In this document: positions 12,545 through 23,935 of the stretch, one piece after another
Numbering within the stretch: the first letter of the stretch is position 1
How the letters are laid out: each line of letters opens with the position of its first letter
Assembly (NCBI RefSeq): GCF_000283155.1
Contig: NW_004454207.1
Location: forward strand, 14,294,834-14,358,833
Length of the DNA stretch: 64,000 nucleotides
Reading direction: 5' to 3'
Source of the DNA: Ceratotherium simum simum
Taxonomy: Eukaryota; Chordata; Mammalia; Perissodactyla; Rhinocerotidae
Translations under genes and position numbers: made by a program
The notes under the pieces: model-generated
Database searches by the model: none
The model's input: only the letters and a program-made list of their open reading frames with translations
What the model was told of the DNA's origin: nothing

Positions 12545-12795
12545 ATACTAACAATATTAATGGTAATAGTAATAAGTGCTATTTCTTACCTCTAGCTATA
12601 TGGTGGGTACCTGCTAAGTGCATTTCATATGTTATCTCTTATTGAGGTCAGTCTTATTGCTCCCTATTGTGGAAAAAGAAATAGATACTCAAAGAAGACA
12701 ATATTCATAGTCACACAGTTAGTTAGGGGGAGAACTCAGTTGTAAACCTAGATCGGGAGGACTTCAGGTTTCCTGCTTTCTTATCGCTAAGGATG
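12545..12795 (+). mobile_element. MIR SINE
   Basis: The block runs from 'aataataagtgctatttctt' through 'gctaagtgcatttcatatgtt', 'ttattgctccctattgtgg' and 'catagtcacacagttagtta' to a 'gggagaactcagttg' end. This is the full MIR order in the plus orientation. It is diverged as expected for this old family. Confidence 0.75.
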
Positions 12796-13079
12796 TCACC
12801 TCCTAGAAGGACTTAGTTACTAGATAGGCTACCAAGAAAATCAGTCCCCCTCCCTCAAAAATTAATTATCAGAATTTGGATATAGGGTTCATTTAAGGAT
12901 CACTTCTCAGTAATGGCTCAAATTCAGAGTAGGACAAGTAATAAGAATATCTTCATGCTGAGTCCCATACTATTAGACAAGACTAGAGACATTCAAGTAT
13001 TTTAAATTTGTTTTGCTCATTTTTAAAATAGGTCATATGATCAGAAGCCCATCCATACTGGTTATTCTGTTTCTTCCTT

Positions 13080-13420
13080 TAAATCAATTCTTCCCCATTT
13101 TCTGCTCTGTTCTAGGTCCTAGGAGGCTGACCTCTACAGAGGATATTAGCCAGCTTGCCTTCTGGATTCTGGTTGGATTCGATCAAGGAGAAGCACCAGC
13201 AGGAGACTGGAGTGTGGGAGGACAGAGAGGCTGGGGTGAGTATTCCTGCCCGCCCCAGACCTGGTACTGTCTGCCTTCCTTCACATCCATGACTCTGAAA
13301 GGCAGCCCATCTTTCCTGCGAATAACTCCAGCTCTCACAGGGCTCTAGCCAGCACTGCTCTGCTCCTTGTCCCTCAAGCCTACTGTTGCTAGTCCATGGG
13401 GTTTTGCATCCATATTGGAT
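13080..13420. other. GC-richer block, unidentified (perhaps an old repeat)
   Basis: This stretch is clearly richer in G and C than its surroundings and contains a 111-codon open frame (13013-13348) plus a 'ggggtgagt' donor-like string near 13235. The text 'agcaccagcaggagactgga' resembles a common ancient mammalian repeat, but I cannot name it. I do not call a gene. Confidence 0.3.
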
Positions 13421-13564
13421 GTCTTACACTACTCACATCTCTGCACTTGATTCTTTTGTTGAATTCTTTTCAGTTAAATTCTTCCTAATGTGTCATCTAC
13501 TTTCTGCCTGAAACTTTAATACAAAAAGGACCATATGCCACAGGTTATACCTACTGCCCTGGGG

Positions 13565-13960
13565 TAATTTTTAAAGCTATTTTTAAACAGCTTTACTAAG
13601 GTATAGTTGATATACAAAGAACTGCACATATTTAATATGTACAATTTGAGGTTTGATGAGTTTGGACATATGAAAACACCCATGATACCATCACCACAAT
13701 CAGGGTAATAGACAGATCCAACACTTCCCAAAGTTTCCTTGTGTTCCTTTGCTTTTTGTTTTTTATTTTATTTGTGTGTGTGTGTGGTAAGAGCGTGTAA
13801 CATGAGATCTACTCTCTTAACAAATCCTGAGGAGCACAATACCATGTCGTTAACTAGAGGCACTACAGTATACAATAGATCTCTAGAACATCTTCATCTA
13901 GTATAACTGAAACTTTACAGCCATTGAACAATATCTCCCTGCAGTAATTTTTAATACTCC
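13565..13960 (-). mobile_element. L1 LINE 3'UTR fragment
   Basis: The plus strand carries 'tttactaaggtatagttgat', 'ttgatgagtttggacatatg', 'catcaccacaatcagggtaa', 'acatgagatctactctctta' and 'tagatctctagaacatcttc'. The same landmarks in the same order appear at 59960-60300, where L1 ORF2 text adjoins them. It is therefore an L1 3' end in minus orientation. A short (TG)n patch lies near 13770. Confidence 0.8.
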
Positions 13961-14129
13961 TCTTTTACTCTCAAAAGTATCCTTGGTTAGAGAGTAATTT
14001 ATATGGTCATCCAGTTGATATATCATATAAGTGTTAATTGTATGTTCTTTTTATTTTTTTTACTCCAAAAAAATGGAGGAATAGAGAATTCAATTCACAA
14101 AGGCAGGATGGCAAAATAGACAATGCTTC

Positions 14130-14325
14130 AGAGTCAGAAAGAGGAAGATTTTACTCCCAATTGTTGTCACTCATTAGCTCTGTAAACTTGGGTCAGTTAG
14201 TTAATTTCTCTGAACCTGTGATATTATTTGTAAAAGGAGAAAAATAAAACCCACAGTGAAGGGTTGTTTTAAAGCAACAGAGGATATATAAAGTGCCCTG
14301 CAGATAGTAGGTGCTTAATAATACT
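14130..14325 (-). mobile_element. MIR SINE
   Basis: The reverse-complement MIR order is visible: 'ctctgtaaacttgggtcagt', 'ttaatttctctgaacctgtg', 'agggttgttttaaagcaac', then 'gtgccctgcagatagtaggt' and 'gcttaataat'. It is old but complete enough to call. Confidence 0.75.
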
Positions 14326-15127
14326 ATTAATATAATATTTATTATAATAAACCGTTATTAAAACGATTATTACTGGAATACAAGTATTTCTCTTTGAACT
14401 CTTATAACAGTCCTTGATATAGAGCAAGTATTCAAAAATGTTTAATGGAACTCTTTAACAAATGATTTTCAAATGTGAATCAATTATAAACCAAAACTAG
14501 ATTCTTAGCTATCTTCAGTTTCGAAATAATTTTTCATAATAATCCTCTTTAACAGTGCAATTTTCCTTAAATTTAAATGAGTTATTAAAAACTATACAAT
14601 TATTACTTCCAATTTCAATTACAATTATGAATGTATTCTAGCCTGTCAGCTTGCTTAGTGTTAATATGGGTAATCAGGTCTTACCTCCTTCTATCTAGCC
14701 CACTAGTTGATTTGTTCTAGGCAATAAGTAAAGAGGACTGAATAAAAATCTCACTGTACCTACTTTCAGACCATTGGCTACAGGCTGAAGCAGGGTGGAG
14801 AGGGCTCTTTCTTACTCTCAGACCAAAACACTAAGGAACTAAGGTGGGTCGGCACTTGCATATGAAGGTCAATAACTCTATCTGAGGGCTCATAAACATT
14901 CAGACTGGCCTGGGCATGGCCTAGCATAACAGGGCTGAGGGGTGCTTGGCTGTTCTACCACTCCTACTTTACAACTTTTGTGGAGGGTGTCTGCCTCCCT
15001 TTATGAATACTCTGTGAACCATGGGACCTTGTCACAGCTAGTGTAGTCTGGACAACTTAAGCTTTTAATCAAAGTTCTACCTTAAGCCACCTTAAGAGAC
15101 ACAAATGAAATAATATATATCAAAAGA
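14326..15127. other. AT-rich intergenic DNA, nothing recognised
   Basis: No repeat or supported coding frame was identified. Confidence 0.45.
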
Positions 15128-15370
15128 GGGGCCGGTCCAGTGGCATAGCTGTTAAGTTCACGTGCTCCACTTCTGCGGCCCAGGTTCGCAGGTTTGGATC
15201 TTGAGCACGGACCAACGCACTGCTTGTCGAGCCATGCTGTGGCAGTGTCCCATATAAAGTAGAGGAAGATGGGCATGGATGTTAGCCCAGGGCCAATCTT
15301 CCTCAGCAAAAAGAGGAGGATTGGGGGCAGATGTTAGCTCAGGGCTAATCTTCCTCAAAAAAAAAAAAAA
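15128..15370 (+). mobile_element. ERE SINE
   Basis: The head 'ggggccggtccagtggcata', a box B-like ggttcgcaggttt, the 'catataaagtagaggaagat' body, two 'gatgttagc..cttcctc' modules and a poly(A) tail identify it. It belongs to the shorter subtype shared with 23676, 26455 and 44239. The open frames over it on the minus strand are antisense SINE sequence. The target duplication is not clear. Confidence 0.9.
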
Positions 15371-15974
15371 GATAATGCATACCAACTATGTCTAGTACAT
15401 AATATATAGGAAAAATTTGTTTGTTGCATAAGTGATTAGTAACCACTCAATAAATATGAATTTGCTTTCTTTCTTACTACGAGTAGAATATCTTGCTAGA
15501 TACCGTAAGGGATATAATACTGGTCAAAGAGAATGCTGTTGTACCCTAGCACACATATCATCTAGTAGGGGAGAAGAAATCAACGCTGTTAACTCTGTCA
15601 TGCATTCATACATCAACATTTATTTACATCTGACTCATAGACATTAAGGAACACATTGGAGACATAAAGATAAGTAAGACATGGTCTACTATTTCCAAGT
15701 TCACCCTCTCGTAATTTTCCTCTATTTTCTCACCCATTGTAATCAGTCTCTCTAGAGTTCCCTTATACTTTGTTGAGACATCAGTTATAATTTTTATAAT
15801 TATGAATACACAAACCAATCTTCACCATTATGTTATGTGCATTACCCACATTACATTATTTTATACATAGATCAATGACCTGGCAAGGGGTCCTGCTAAA
15901 TATTCATTGTTCAAATAGCCATGTGGTATAACAATCTTCTCGTTTAGGATGAGTTATGAGCCTGATTTTATAAT
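15371..15974. other. Intergenic DNA, nothing recognised
   Basis: No repeat or gene that I can support was seen. Confidence 0.4.
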
Positions 15975-16275
15975 TGTCAAAAATGATCCCTTATGGATCA
16001 CAGATCTAAGTGTAAAATGCAAAACTATAAAATTCCTAGAAGATAACACAGAAGAAAACCTAGATGACCTTGAAGAAGGTTAGTAGATACAACACCAAAC
16101 ACATGATCCATGAAAAAAATAATTGATAAGCTGGACTTCATTAAAATTAAAAAGTTTTGCTTTGAGAAAGGCAATGTCAAGAGAATGAGAAGACAAGCCA
16201 CAGACTGGGAGGAAATATTCGCAAAAGACACATCTGATAAAGGACCATCATCCAAAATATACAAAGAACTCTTGT
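15975..16275 (+). mobile_element. L1 LINE fragment, ORF2 C-terminal part
   Basis: The frame from 16110 encodes IIDKLDFIKIKKFCFEKGNV followed by a DWEEIFAKDTSDKGPSSKIY-type stretch. This is the conserved segment of L1 ORF2 downstream of the reverse transcriptase. The fragment is truncated at both ends and inactive. Confidence 0.88.
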
Positions 16276-16933
16276 ATGTGCAAGAAATCCTCCACTGGAG
16301 ATCCAGAACGTATGTCAACACAGAGATCATAGTAAATGATAGTTTGGGGTTTGGAGTAAGAGTTCTTATTTTCTTTCTTTGTTCTTTACCAAGTATAATT
16401 GGTATAAGAATTTTTTTTTTTTTTTTAGGAAAGCATAGTCTCAGATGCTAACTACCTCTACAGTAGCTAGACACTGGTTCATCTATAATCACTAGATACT
16501 TTCAAGGCTGAGTATTGCCTCTAGAGAGTTGACGGCTGTAAAGTTTGAAAGAGGGGACAAAAACAAGTAACTAACCTTTTTGTAAAAAAAGGAATAATTA
16601 TGTTGTTCCCATTGTTTCCTTTTGAAATTCTAAAAATAAAGAACCCTATCCAGAGAATATCAGTAGCTCAAAAATGTTTTATTTCAAATCTACTGGGCTC
16701 TGAACACTTCATTTGCAAAGTCAGATAAATGCAATATAAAACATTGAAAAGTCTATCTTTTACACTACCCGGGGGAAAAGTGTCAGACTAAGGAGAAACT
16801 ATGAAGTTGGCTTAGTTTGCCTTTAGCATGACACACTCTTTTGGAGCTTCACTCCAGCTTAAGCAATCGCTCCTTTCTCCCTTACAATCCTTCCCCCACC
16901 CATGCTTTCATGCTTTATAAGCTTTCTCCCATT
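16276..16933. other. Intergenic DNA, nothing recognised
   Basis: There is a T15-like homopolymer near 16410. Otherwise I see nothing to annotate. Confidence 0.4.
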
Positions 16934-16949
16934 AAGAATAGTATGATAG

Positions 16950-17258
16950 GGGGCCGGCCCCCTGGCTTGGCGGTTAAAGGCACGCGCTCCGCTACTTGCG
17001 GCACAGGTTCGGATCCCGGGCGCGCACCAATGCACCGCTTGTCTGGCCATGCTGAGGTGGCATCCGACGTACAGCAACTAGAAGGATGTGCGACTATGAC
17101 ATACAACTATCTACTGGGGCTTTGGGGAGAAAAAGGGAAAAAAAAGAGGAGGAGGATTGGCAATAGATGTTAGCTAAGGGCCGGTCTTCCTCAGCAAAAA
17201 GAGGAGAATTGGCATGGATGTTAGCTCAGGGCTGATCTTCCTCACAAAAAAAAAAAAA
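16950..17258 (+). mobile_element. ERE SINE, full length
   Basis: The element has the gggggccggccccctggctt head, an intact box B (ggttcggatcccgggc), the 'gcaactagaaggatgtgcga' module, two tail modules and poly(A). The 15-bp sequence aagaatagtatgata precedes it (16934) and follows it (17259). A third copy lies after the adjoining L1 end (see findings). Confidence 0.95.
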
Positions 17259-17274
17259 AAGAATAGTATGATAG

Positions 17275-17532
17275 AGACAGAGACTGGATTGGTGGTTACC
17301 AGAGAGGAAGAGGAGAGGGAGGAGGGCAAAAGGGATAATTAGACACATGTGTGTGGGGATGGATTGTAATTAGTATTTGGATGGTGAATATGAGAACATG
17401 ATATAATCCACGCAGAAATAGAAGCATAATGATATACACCTGAAATTTATACAATGTTATAAACCAATGTTACTGAGATAAACAAAATGAATAAATAAAT
17501 AAAAATAATTTAATTATATTTAAAAAATAAAA
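17275..17532 (+). mobile_element. Short 5'-truncated L1 3' end with A-rich tail
   Basis: The order 'gattggtggttaccagagag', 'gggataattagacacatgtg', 'ggatggattgtaattagta', 'gatatacacctgaaattta' and 'ataaaccaatgttactgaga', ending in an A-rich tail, is an L1 3'UTR. It is flanked by aagaatagtatgata on both sides (17259 and about 17533), so it is a target-primed insertion of only about 255 bp. Confidence 0.8.
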
Positions 17533-17574
17533 AAGAATAGTATGATAAATGGATTCACACTAAGATACTATAGA

Positions 17575-17736
17575 TCCTTGTTTCTCAAAGTGTGTTCCAC
17601 AGAGCGGAGAAATCCACTAAGAATCGGCATTTTCATAAAGTCCCCATACGTTTTGTATACATTTTAATAAGATGACCGGGAGATTCATATGCACATTTAA
17701 TTTTGAGAACATTGGTGAAAACTTTGCTGTTTTCCA
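17575..17736 (+). mobile_element. MER5-type hAT-Charlie element
   Basis: The left end 'tttctcaaagtgtgttccac' and right end 'gattcatatgcacatttaat..ttgagaaca' correspond to the terminal regions of MER5 elements. The middle is decayed. Confidence 0.65.
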
Positions 17737-17945
17737 GAGCATTGGTTCTCAAAAGTGTGATCCCAGTGTGAGCAGCATCAGCATCAGCATCAGCTGGGAA
17801 TTTATTAGAAATGTAAGTTCTCAGTCCCCACCCCAGGCCTACCACGTCAGAAACTCTGAGGGTGGTGCCCAGCCATCTGCGTTTTAAGAAGCCCTGCAGG
17901 CAATCCTGATGCATGAAAAATATTTAAAGACCACTGTTCCAGAGC
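17737..17945 (+). mobile_element. MER5A-type hAT-Charlie element
   Basis: The element runs from 'ttggttctcaaaagtgtgat' through the CAGCAT-repeated stretch, 'gggaatttattagaaatgta', 'caccccaggcctaccacgtc' and 'aactctgagggtggtgcc' to a 'aaagaccactg' end. This is nearly the whole MER5A consensus. It lies directly after another MER5-type element, so two related transposons sit head to tail. Confidence 0.85.
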
Positions 17946-19769
17946 ATCTACATGCAAAGAACTGCTAATTTCAGAATTATAGAGCTGAGTGCACCACAAA
18001 AAGTGGAAAGGGGTGGGAGTTTTATCCCATAGAGCCTCCTGGCTTTCGTCTAACTTGCATAATCCTGAAATTCAAGAGTTTTCCAAAATGCCCTATGTGT
18101 GCTTTTCAGATTAGGCCATTAACTTGTTTCATGTCTTCTGAGAGTGAATCCCTTGATACCAATTCGTTTAATTCAAGAATTCTGCTCCATTACTTTAGCT
18201 ATTTCAACCTGTGAAATTTCACACTACCAGGACGTCAGGCTGTACAGCAATTTTAATTAGCTGCCTATGATATGGAAAAGATCATTGACTCACTGGAATT
18301 ACTTCAGTAACTTAAAAGCTTCTGCAAAATTAACTCTGTATCTTTTCTTTTTCTCCCCCAACTCATTACCCAGATGTCCCTTGTTTAAATTTATTAACAC
18401 TGCTTTTTAATCTAAACTGGTATCTGTGTGTTTCTGTGTGTGTGTGTGTTGACTGATGTTGCAGATCATAGCCTATTGCTAGCAAATAACACTGCATGGA
18501 AGCATTCTTCACTGGTTTTAATGCGCTTTCCAATTCAAGGAAGGAGTAGTGATTAATGAAGCTTAAACTCTAAAGTAAACAAGAAGTATATGAAAGTATG
18601 AATGATTGTCCTTCGTAATGATCACATTGTAGAATAGGGCACTTTACTACAATGAAAGTAGCTACAATACTTTAATTATTTTAAGATAGCCTTTAGTGTT
18701 TTTCCAAGACTAGACAACGGAATAATGGAATGGCTAGGCAAGAATATTCTATATTGTTCAAAGAACTTGCCTGCTGTTATTTAAACCCTTTTCCCAGTGT
18801 TAAACAAGAGAAAATTGCTCTTTGCTGAAATACTTTTCCAATGGTATGGCTCTGTGTTCATGTCACTAATATTGTGGCATTGAATGAGTTGCTTTTTCCT
18901 TCAGTAATGCTTATTTTCTTACAAACTATGAAATATTTGTTCTACCTTCCATGGAGGTGTAAAGAAGTAAGTTTTGCCGCCCAGGATAGCTGAAGGGATT
19001 ACTCCTTTGGCACATTCATGAAAGTGTTAAGCATATTCAATCTCACTAACCCACAACAATAGCCTATTAGTCATGACACATTTGTTATCTTTAACAGGAG
19101 AGCACATTAGTCTAAGTGCTGCAGACTTACAGCTTTATGTGTGCCCTGAAGTTGTGTAGAGACTTTCCTGCAAATTGTTCAAACTAAGTGAGAATCACAG
19201 ATAACAAAGAAAACCATCCCGCAGGGAATTTTTCTGTGTCATATTAAAAATTATTTTTGGCACCTTCTCAGAGTGCAACAACAACACATTCAGACTGAGG
19301 TTGGAATTAATGGATGAAAACAGACAACAGCTATTAATTAAGATCCTTTCACCACGTTGAAGTGAAGAGAATGGTTAAGCCAGCCAAAAATTTACCTTTT
19401 AAGAAACTTTTGCAGAGTGGAAATACTGACTGAGTTGAGGAGTTTACTGGAAATTAAAGGATGGGTGCAATTCCATTCTAACAGACCTGGGAAAGGAAAT
19501 CAGTTTACCTCTCAGGCATGCAGTAATGACTGTCATCAACTAAGAAACAGTCTCTTTGTAAATAAATGGAAGTGTAAACATAACTCTAATGAATGTTTAG
19601 CTTAGTCACTATTTAGAAAGTTAGGTTGTTGTATTAAATTGCAAATATAAATTTTAACTCAGTGCATACATGCCTCTGCATTAATCTGTCAATCAAACTA
19701 TGCATCAGTCTTATTTCATTGATAAAGTCTTTAAAATTAGTAGAGATAATAAGACTGGCACTTATGTTT
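17946..19769. other. Intergenic DNA free of recognised repeats
   Basis: About 1.8 kb contains no repeat that I can identify apart from a short TG run near 18425-18450. No splice-bounded coding frame is evident. Because it is comparatively repeat-free, it would be a sensible place to look for conserved non-coding sequence, but I see no motif that shows function. Confidence 0.4.
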
Positions 19770-20030
19770 TCCTTTTATATATTTTAACTTTTTACTAAAG
19801 TATAGTGTACATACAGTAAAGGTGGAAATGATAAGTGTATATAACTTGTTTAATTTTTACCAACTGAATACAGTCATGGAATTAGCACTTGGATCAAGAA
19901 ACAATACCAGTAGCAGTACCCTAGAAGCCTCTTTTTGCCCCCTTCCAGTTTCTACTCACCCCCTGCTCAAGAGTAATCACTATCCTGTCTTCTAGATAGG
20001 TTCACTTTATCTTATGCTACATTAAAAAAA
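19770..20030 (-). mobile_element. L1 LINE 3'UTR fragment
   Basis: The plus strand reads 'tttttactaaagtatagtgt', 'atataacttgtttaattttt', 'gaatacagtcatggaattag' and 'tagatcaagaa'-like text followed by 'cccccttccagtttctactc'. This is the reverse complement of an old L1 3' end. It is truncated. Confidence 0.6.
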
Positions 20031-20174
20031 AAAACAATTTTTAAATAAAAAATCAAAGCAAATCATCAAACAAGCTAAACTTTCTTTGAACACCTTGCTC
20101 CTTTCCTCCAGTGGCAGTATCTTTATTCTTTGTTTTGTGGTCTGGCATAGCTACTAAAATGCATCAGGTATAAA

Positions 20175-20705
20175 TGTCTAGATTTCTTCTACTCCACACT
20201 CAAAGTGTGATCCAGGGACCCTGGGGAGATACCTGAGAAACTTTTCAGGGGACCTTCATGATCAAAACTACTTTCATAACAACACTAAAACATTATTCAC
20301 CTTTTTCACTCTCTCTCTCATAAATGTATACTGGAGTCTTTCAGAGACCTCAAGATGTGATATTTCAACAGACTGAATGCAGAAACAAATATGAGAATCC
20401 AGTTGTCTTCTATTAAGCCAGGTATTAAAGAGATTTACAAAAATGTAAAATAGTGCTACTCTTCACTATTTTTTGTTTTGGAAAATAATGTTTTTTGTAA
20501 TATGCTATTTACATTAAAATGTAATGAGTTTATTATGGTTATTTTAAAATGAATTAAGAATTCAATATCTGTAACTATTTCAGTATTAATTTCTAATATA
20601 TAATATCAATAGATATATCCCACATAGACAAAGATTCTTTGGAGTCCTCAATAATTTATGAGTTTATAAGTCCTGAGACCATCATGTTTGAGAACAACTG
20701 TCCTA
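20175..20705. mobile_element. hAT-like DNA transposon fragment
   Basis: It opens with 'ctcaaagtgtgatccaggga' and closes with 'catgtttgagaacaactg', the complementary terminal motifs shared by mammalian hAT-Charlie/Zaphod elements. The interior has no protein-coding frame. I cannot name the subfamily. Confidence 0.55.
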
Positions 20706-20714
20706 CTTATTCCA

Positions 20715-21340
20715 GAGTTTACTTTCCACAACATTCCTCTGCATCAGCTTCTGTTGAGATCCCCAATAACTTTTTTTTGTTTTGTTTTGTTTTTTTGTGA
20801 GGAAGATCAGCCCTGAGCTAACATCCATGCCAATCCTCCTCGTTTTTTTTTGCTGAGGAAGACCAGCTCTGAGCTAACATCTATTGCCAATCCTCCTCCT
20901 TTTTTTTTTCCCCAAAGCCCCAGTAGATAGTTGTTTGTCATAGTTGCACATCCTTCTAGTTGCTGTACGTGGGACGCGGCCTCAGCATGGCCGGAGAAGC
21001 AGTGCGTCGGTGCACGCCCAGGATCCGAACCCCGGGCCGCCAGTAGCGGAGCGTGCGCACTTAACCACTAAGCCATGGGGCCGGCTCCCCAATAACTTAA
21101 TTGTCAAATTCACTTACCATTTTTCAATCTTTGTTTACTTGAATTCTATAAATTTTGGGGATTACCTTCTCTCCTGTTTGTTTTTCCTTCACAATTCCCC
21201 AAATCCTTTGCTTCCAGAAAATTACTCTCATATTTCATCACTTCTCAGGTTTATATATAGGCTCAACTTTAATTTCCCACTTCTGATATTCAAACTTTTT
21301 AAAAACACATCATAATCCATTATCAGGTCTGGAATTTGAT
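20715..21340 (+). mobile_element. L2-like sequence interrupted by an ERE SINE
   Basis: On either side of the SINE the text ('ttctgttgagatccccaata' and 'accatttttcaatctttgtt tacttgaattc') resembles the L2 ORF2 3' portion. The match is loose, so I give it moderate to low confidence. Confidence 0.35.
20773..21086 (-). mobile_element. ERE SINE, full length
   Basis: On the minus strand the gagccggccccatggcttag head, box B-like 'ggttcggatcctgggc', the 'gcaactagaaggatgtgca' module, two tail modules and the A-rich tail are all visible. The direct repeat 'ccccaataactt' flanks it (20761 and 21087). It closely resembles the copy at 8840-9146. Confidence 0.93.
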
Positions 21341-22149
21341 TTTGCCCTACATAAAAACTAATAAATTATTAAGTTAGGCTTGTTACTATTTCATGGATGC
21401 TGGCAGAAGACATAAGACTCCTTAGTCAAAGACAAAGGACTTCATTTTCACAGCAAAACAAGCCCTGTGAGCATCAGGGTGTTAGTTTTGGTTCCCTTTC
21501 CCCAAAGTCCCATGGTGGTGATGTGGAGGGGCCCAGATTGATGTTCTACATGTAGTGGGTTTGCATTGCAGCTGAAGAACACTGAGCTCAGAGTATCCTT
21601 TTTATAGCAAGCAGTACATAAGCCTGCTCAATGACCCTCAAGATTGCTCCTGCTAACCCAACCCTAACAAATGACCTAATAAAGAGCCATCATGACCTTG
21701 CATTCTTGGCATACCCACGGACAGTGCAGAACATGCAGAGACACTCAATGTCCATGGAGGACTGTCTCTCCCAAGACCCACTTGAGAAACTGACTAATCT
21801 GGGAAAACTATTTACAAAACGGAAGGCAATTCCCCCCGCCACGCAAATGTTAAAAACTTCAAGGGATTCAGACATCCTTCAGAGTACATCCATGGACTCC
21901 TGCCTTAAATATTCATGTTTCTCAGGGAACTATCATGACCCTCTTCTTATCTCAATCTACATACACTCCATGTGTGATCAATTACCACCAGTGTAAGGGA
22001 TCAGACATTTTACGCAGCTTTAGGTACTTTTATCTAACTTCATGGTCGATATCTTTATCTGGTTATCAAATGGGCACTTCAAATTGAACACAAACAACAT
22101 TAATCAAATCATCATTTCCCCCTCTCAAAGGGGAGACATTTTTCTGCAT
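21341..22149. other. Intergenic DNA, nothing recognised
   Basis: A 121-codon open frame (21631-21996) has no recognisable protein content and no promoter or splice context that I can support. Confidence 0.4.
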
Positions 22150-22440
22150 TGTTTAAAATCTTGATAAAAATCTCCTGTCATTCCATGACCCAAGCTGAAA
22201 TTCGATGTCATTTTTCTTTTCTCCCTGTTCTCCAATATCCAAATATTATGCATGTCTGGTAATATTTTTCTCTAAGATATTTCTTGAATCTGTTCTTTCC
22301 TCTCGATATCTACACCTCTATAGCCTATGTTCAGGAGCTCAGCGTCCCTTGCTATCATCTACAGAAATAGCCCCTTAATGATTCTCTGTATGTTTAGCTT
22401 CATTCCCCTCCATTGCATCCTCCTCACCAATCCCAAATGA
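22150..22440 (+). mobile_element. L2 LINE fragment
   Basis: Phrases such as 'atttcttgaatctgttcttt cctctc' followed by 'tctacacctctatagcc' correspond to the same L2 segment seen near 10590. The copy is strongly decayed. Confidence 0.45.
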
Positions 22441-22660
22441 CCTAGAGGTAGGCAAAGGGAACAGGTTTCGGTATCAGACCAACTCTGTCTGACTCTAAGT
22501 CTGCAATCTTGGGGAATATATTGAGCTTTCTAATACTGCTCCTTATTTGTAACATCAGGGCAATACTTTCTCCATTATGAAGTACATTGTTAAGATTACA
22601 TAGTATGATATATGCATATCAAAAACACAATTTAGGGCTCAGAGTTAATTCTTAAAAATA
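22441..22660 (-). mobile_element. MIR SINE, diverged
   Basis: The reverse-complement MIR order is present: 'tcagaccaactctgtctgac', 'gggaatatattgagctttct', 'aacatcagggcaatacttt' and 'ttgttaagattacatagta'. Confidence 0.55.
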
Positions 22661-23063
22661 CTACTCCCCTCCTGTTCTTTCTCTAAAAACAATTTAAAGG
22701 CTTTCAGTCACCACAAAAATAAATTCAAACTCTTTCCATCAAATATAACCAATTTCTTGACCTGGCTAACGCCCAGTTTCATTTTCCCGTTGCTTTTGAT
22801 ACTTTTTCAGTGATAGAATTCCACATTGTCATATATCTTAAGTGCTCTTTATTATAGGAATATAATATTAAAATTTGCTTGTACTGCTGCATTGTAAAAC
22901 ATATAGGAAACAAACCTATTAATACAAAATTAACAGTGACAGAAATAAATATAAACTCATTAGATATTTTTCTAAAATTTCTAATAAGTACTTGATAGTT
23001 TAAGCTCTGCCTCAAACATCACAGAGGCCACAGAGAAAAGGAGTAAAAAATATGTGTAGAGAT

Positions 23064-23596
23064 TGTAGGGGAGGAAAAATAATTTTCCCTCTACCTTTCT
23101 AGGTTCTTGGCTGAGATCTCCCTGTATAAAAAAGGACAGTTTAACAGAAAAATATAAGTTTAATAACATGTGTACCTCCTGCAATTATGGGAGATACCCA
23201 GGAAAACTGAGTAACTCCTTGAAATGGCCGAAGCCACCACCTTAAATACCATCTCCAGCTAAAGACAAAAGAAGATGTTTGGGGGAGGGGGCAGTTATGG
23301 GAGGTGACCAGGAAAAGCACAGTAAACAAGGGTAAGGTTGTTATGCAGATTTAAGTCCTGCCTTCTCCATTGATAAGAGTTTCTAGAGATTTAGTCATCC
23401 TCCTCTTCCTGGTACCAGAGAGGGAGACACCCTTACAAACAGAAATTTCCTTACAAATGTAAATGTCTCTTACAAAAGGGTAACTTCTACTTGGTTTTCA
23501 GAGCTTCTCCTGAGTCTGCTATTTCTTAAAAATAACCTAAAATAATCCTTATGCCAAAGAGGAATATTTGGGGGTAGCAAATTCTGCTCCCCTTCA
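23064..23596 (-). mobile_element. Solo LTR of an ERV1-type endogenous retrovirus
   Basis: On the minus strand the element begins TGAAGGGGAGCAG at 23596 and ends CCCCTACA at 23064, so it has the canonical TG..CA termini. The 4-bp sequence 'agat' lies immediately outside both ends (23060-23063 and 23597-23600), which fits the target duplication of class I ERVs. Relatives lie at 35011 and at the right edge of the window. No internal retroviral genes are adjacent. I infer homologous recombination between two LTRs left this solo copy. Confidence 0.82.
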
Positions 23597-23675
23597 AGAT
23601 CTTTCATTTATATATGAAATACAGTGATGAGGTCCAAATTAGAAGAAAGGAGTGAAAAAAAAACCAAGCAATTTT

Positions 23676-23923
23676 GGGGCCGGCCCAGTAGCATAGTGGT
23701 TAAGTTTGCACGCTCTGCTGTGGCGGCCTGGGGTTTGCGGGTTCAGATCCCAGGCGCAGAACTATGCACTGCTCATCAAGCCATGCTGTGGTGGCGTTCC
23801 AATACAAAACAGAGGACGATGGGCACAGATGTTAGCTCAGGGCCAATCTTTCTCAGCAGAAAGAGGAAGATTGGCAACGGATATTAGCTCATGGCCAATC
23901 TTCCCCACACACACAAAAAAAAA
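23676..23923 (+). mobile_element. ERE SINE
   Basis: The head 'ggggccggcccagtagcata', box B-like 'gggttcagatcccaggc', the body module and two tail modules ending in an A-rich tail are present. The direct repeat 'caagcaatttt' flanks it (23665 and 23925). The open frames over it are incidental. Confidence 0.92.
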
Positions 23924-23935
23924 ACAAGCAATTTT

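Noticed and set aside
16950..17030. tRNA gene calls on ERE heads
   Set aside because: Box A/box B-like motifs are present because EREs are tRNA-derived, but no cloverleaf with a proper anticodon arm followed by a pol III terminator could be drawn, and poly(A) tails and target duplications show retroposition.
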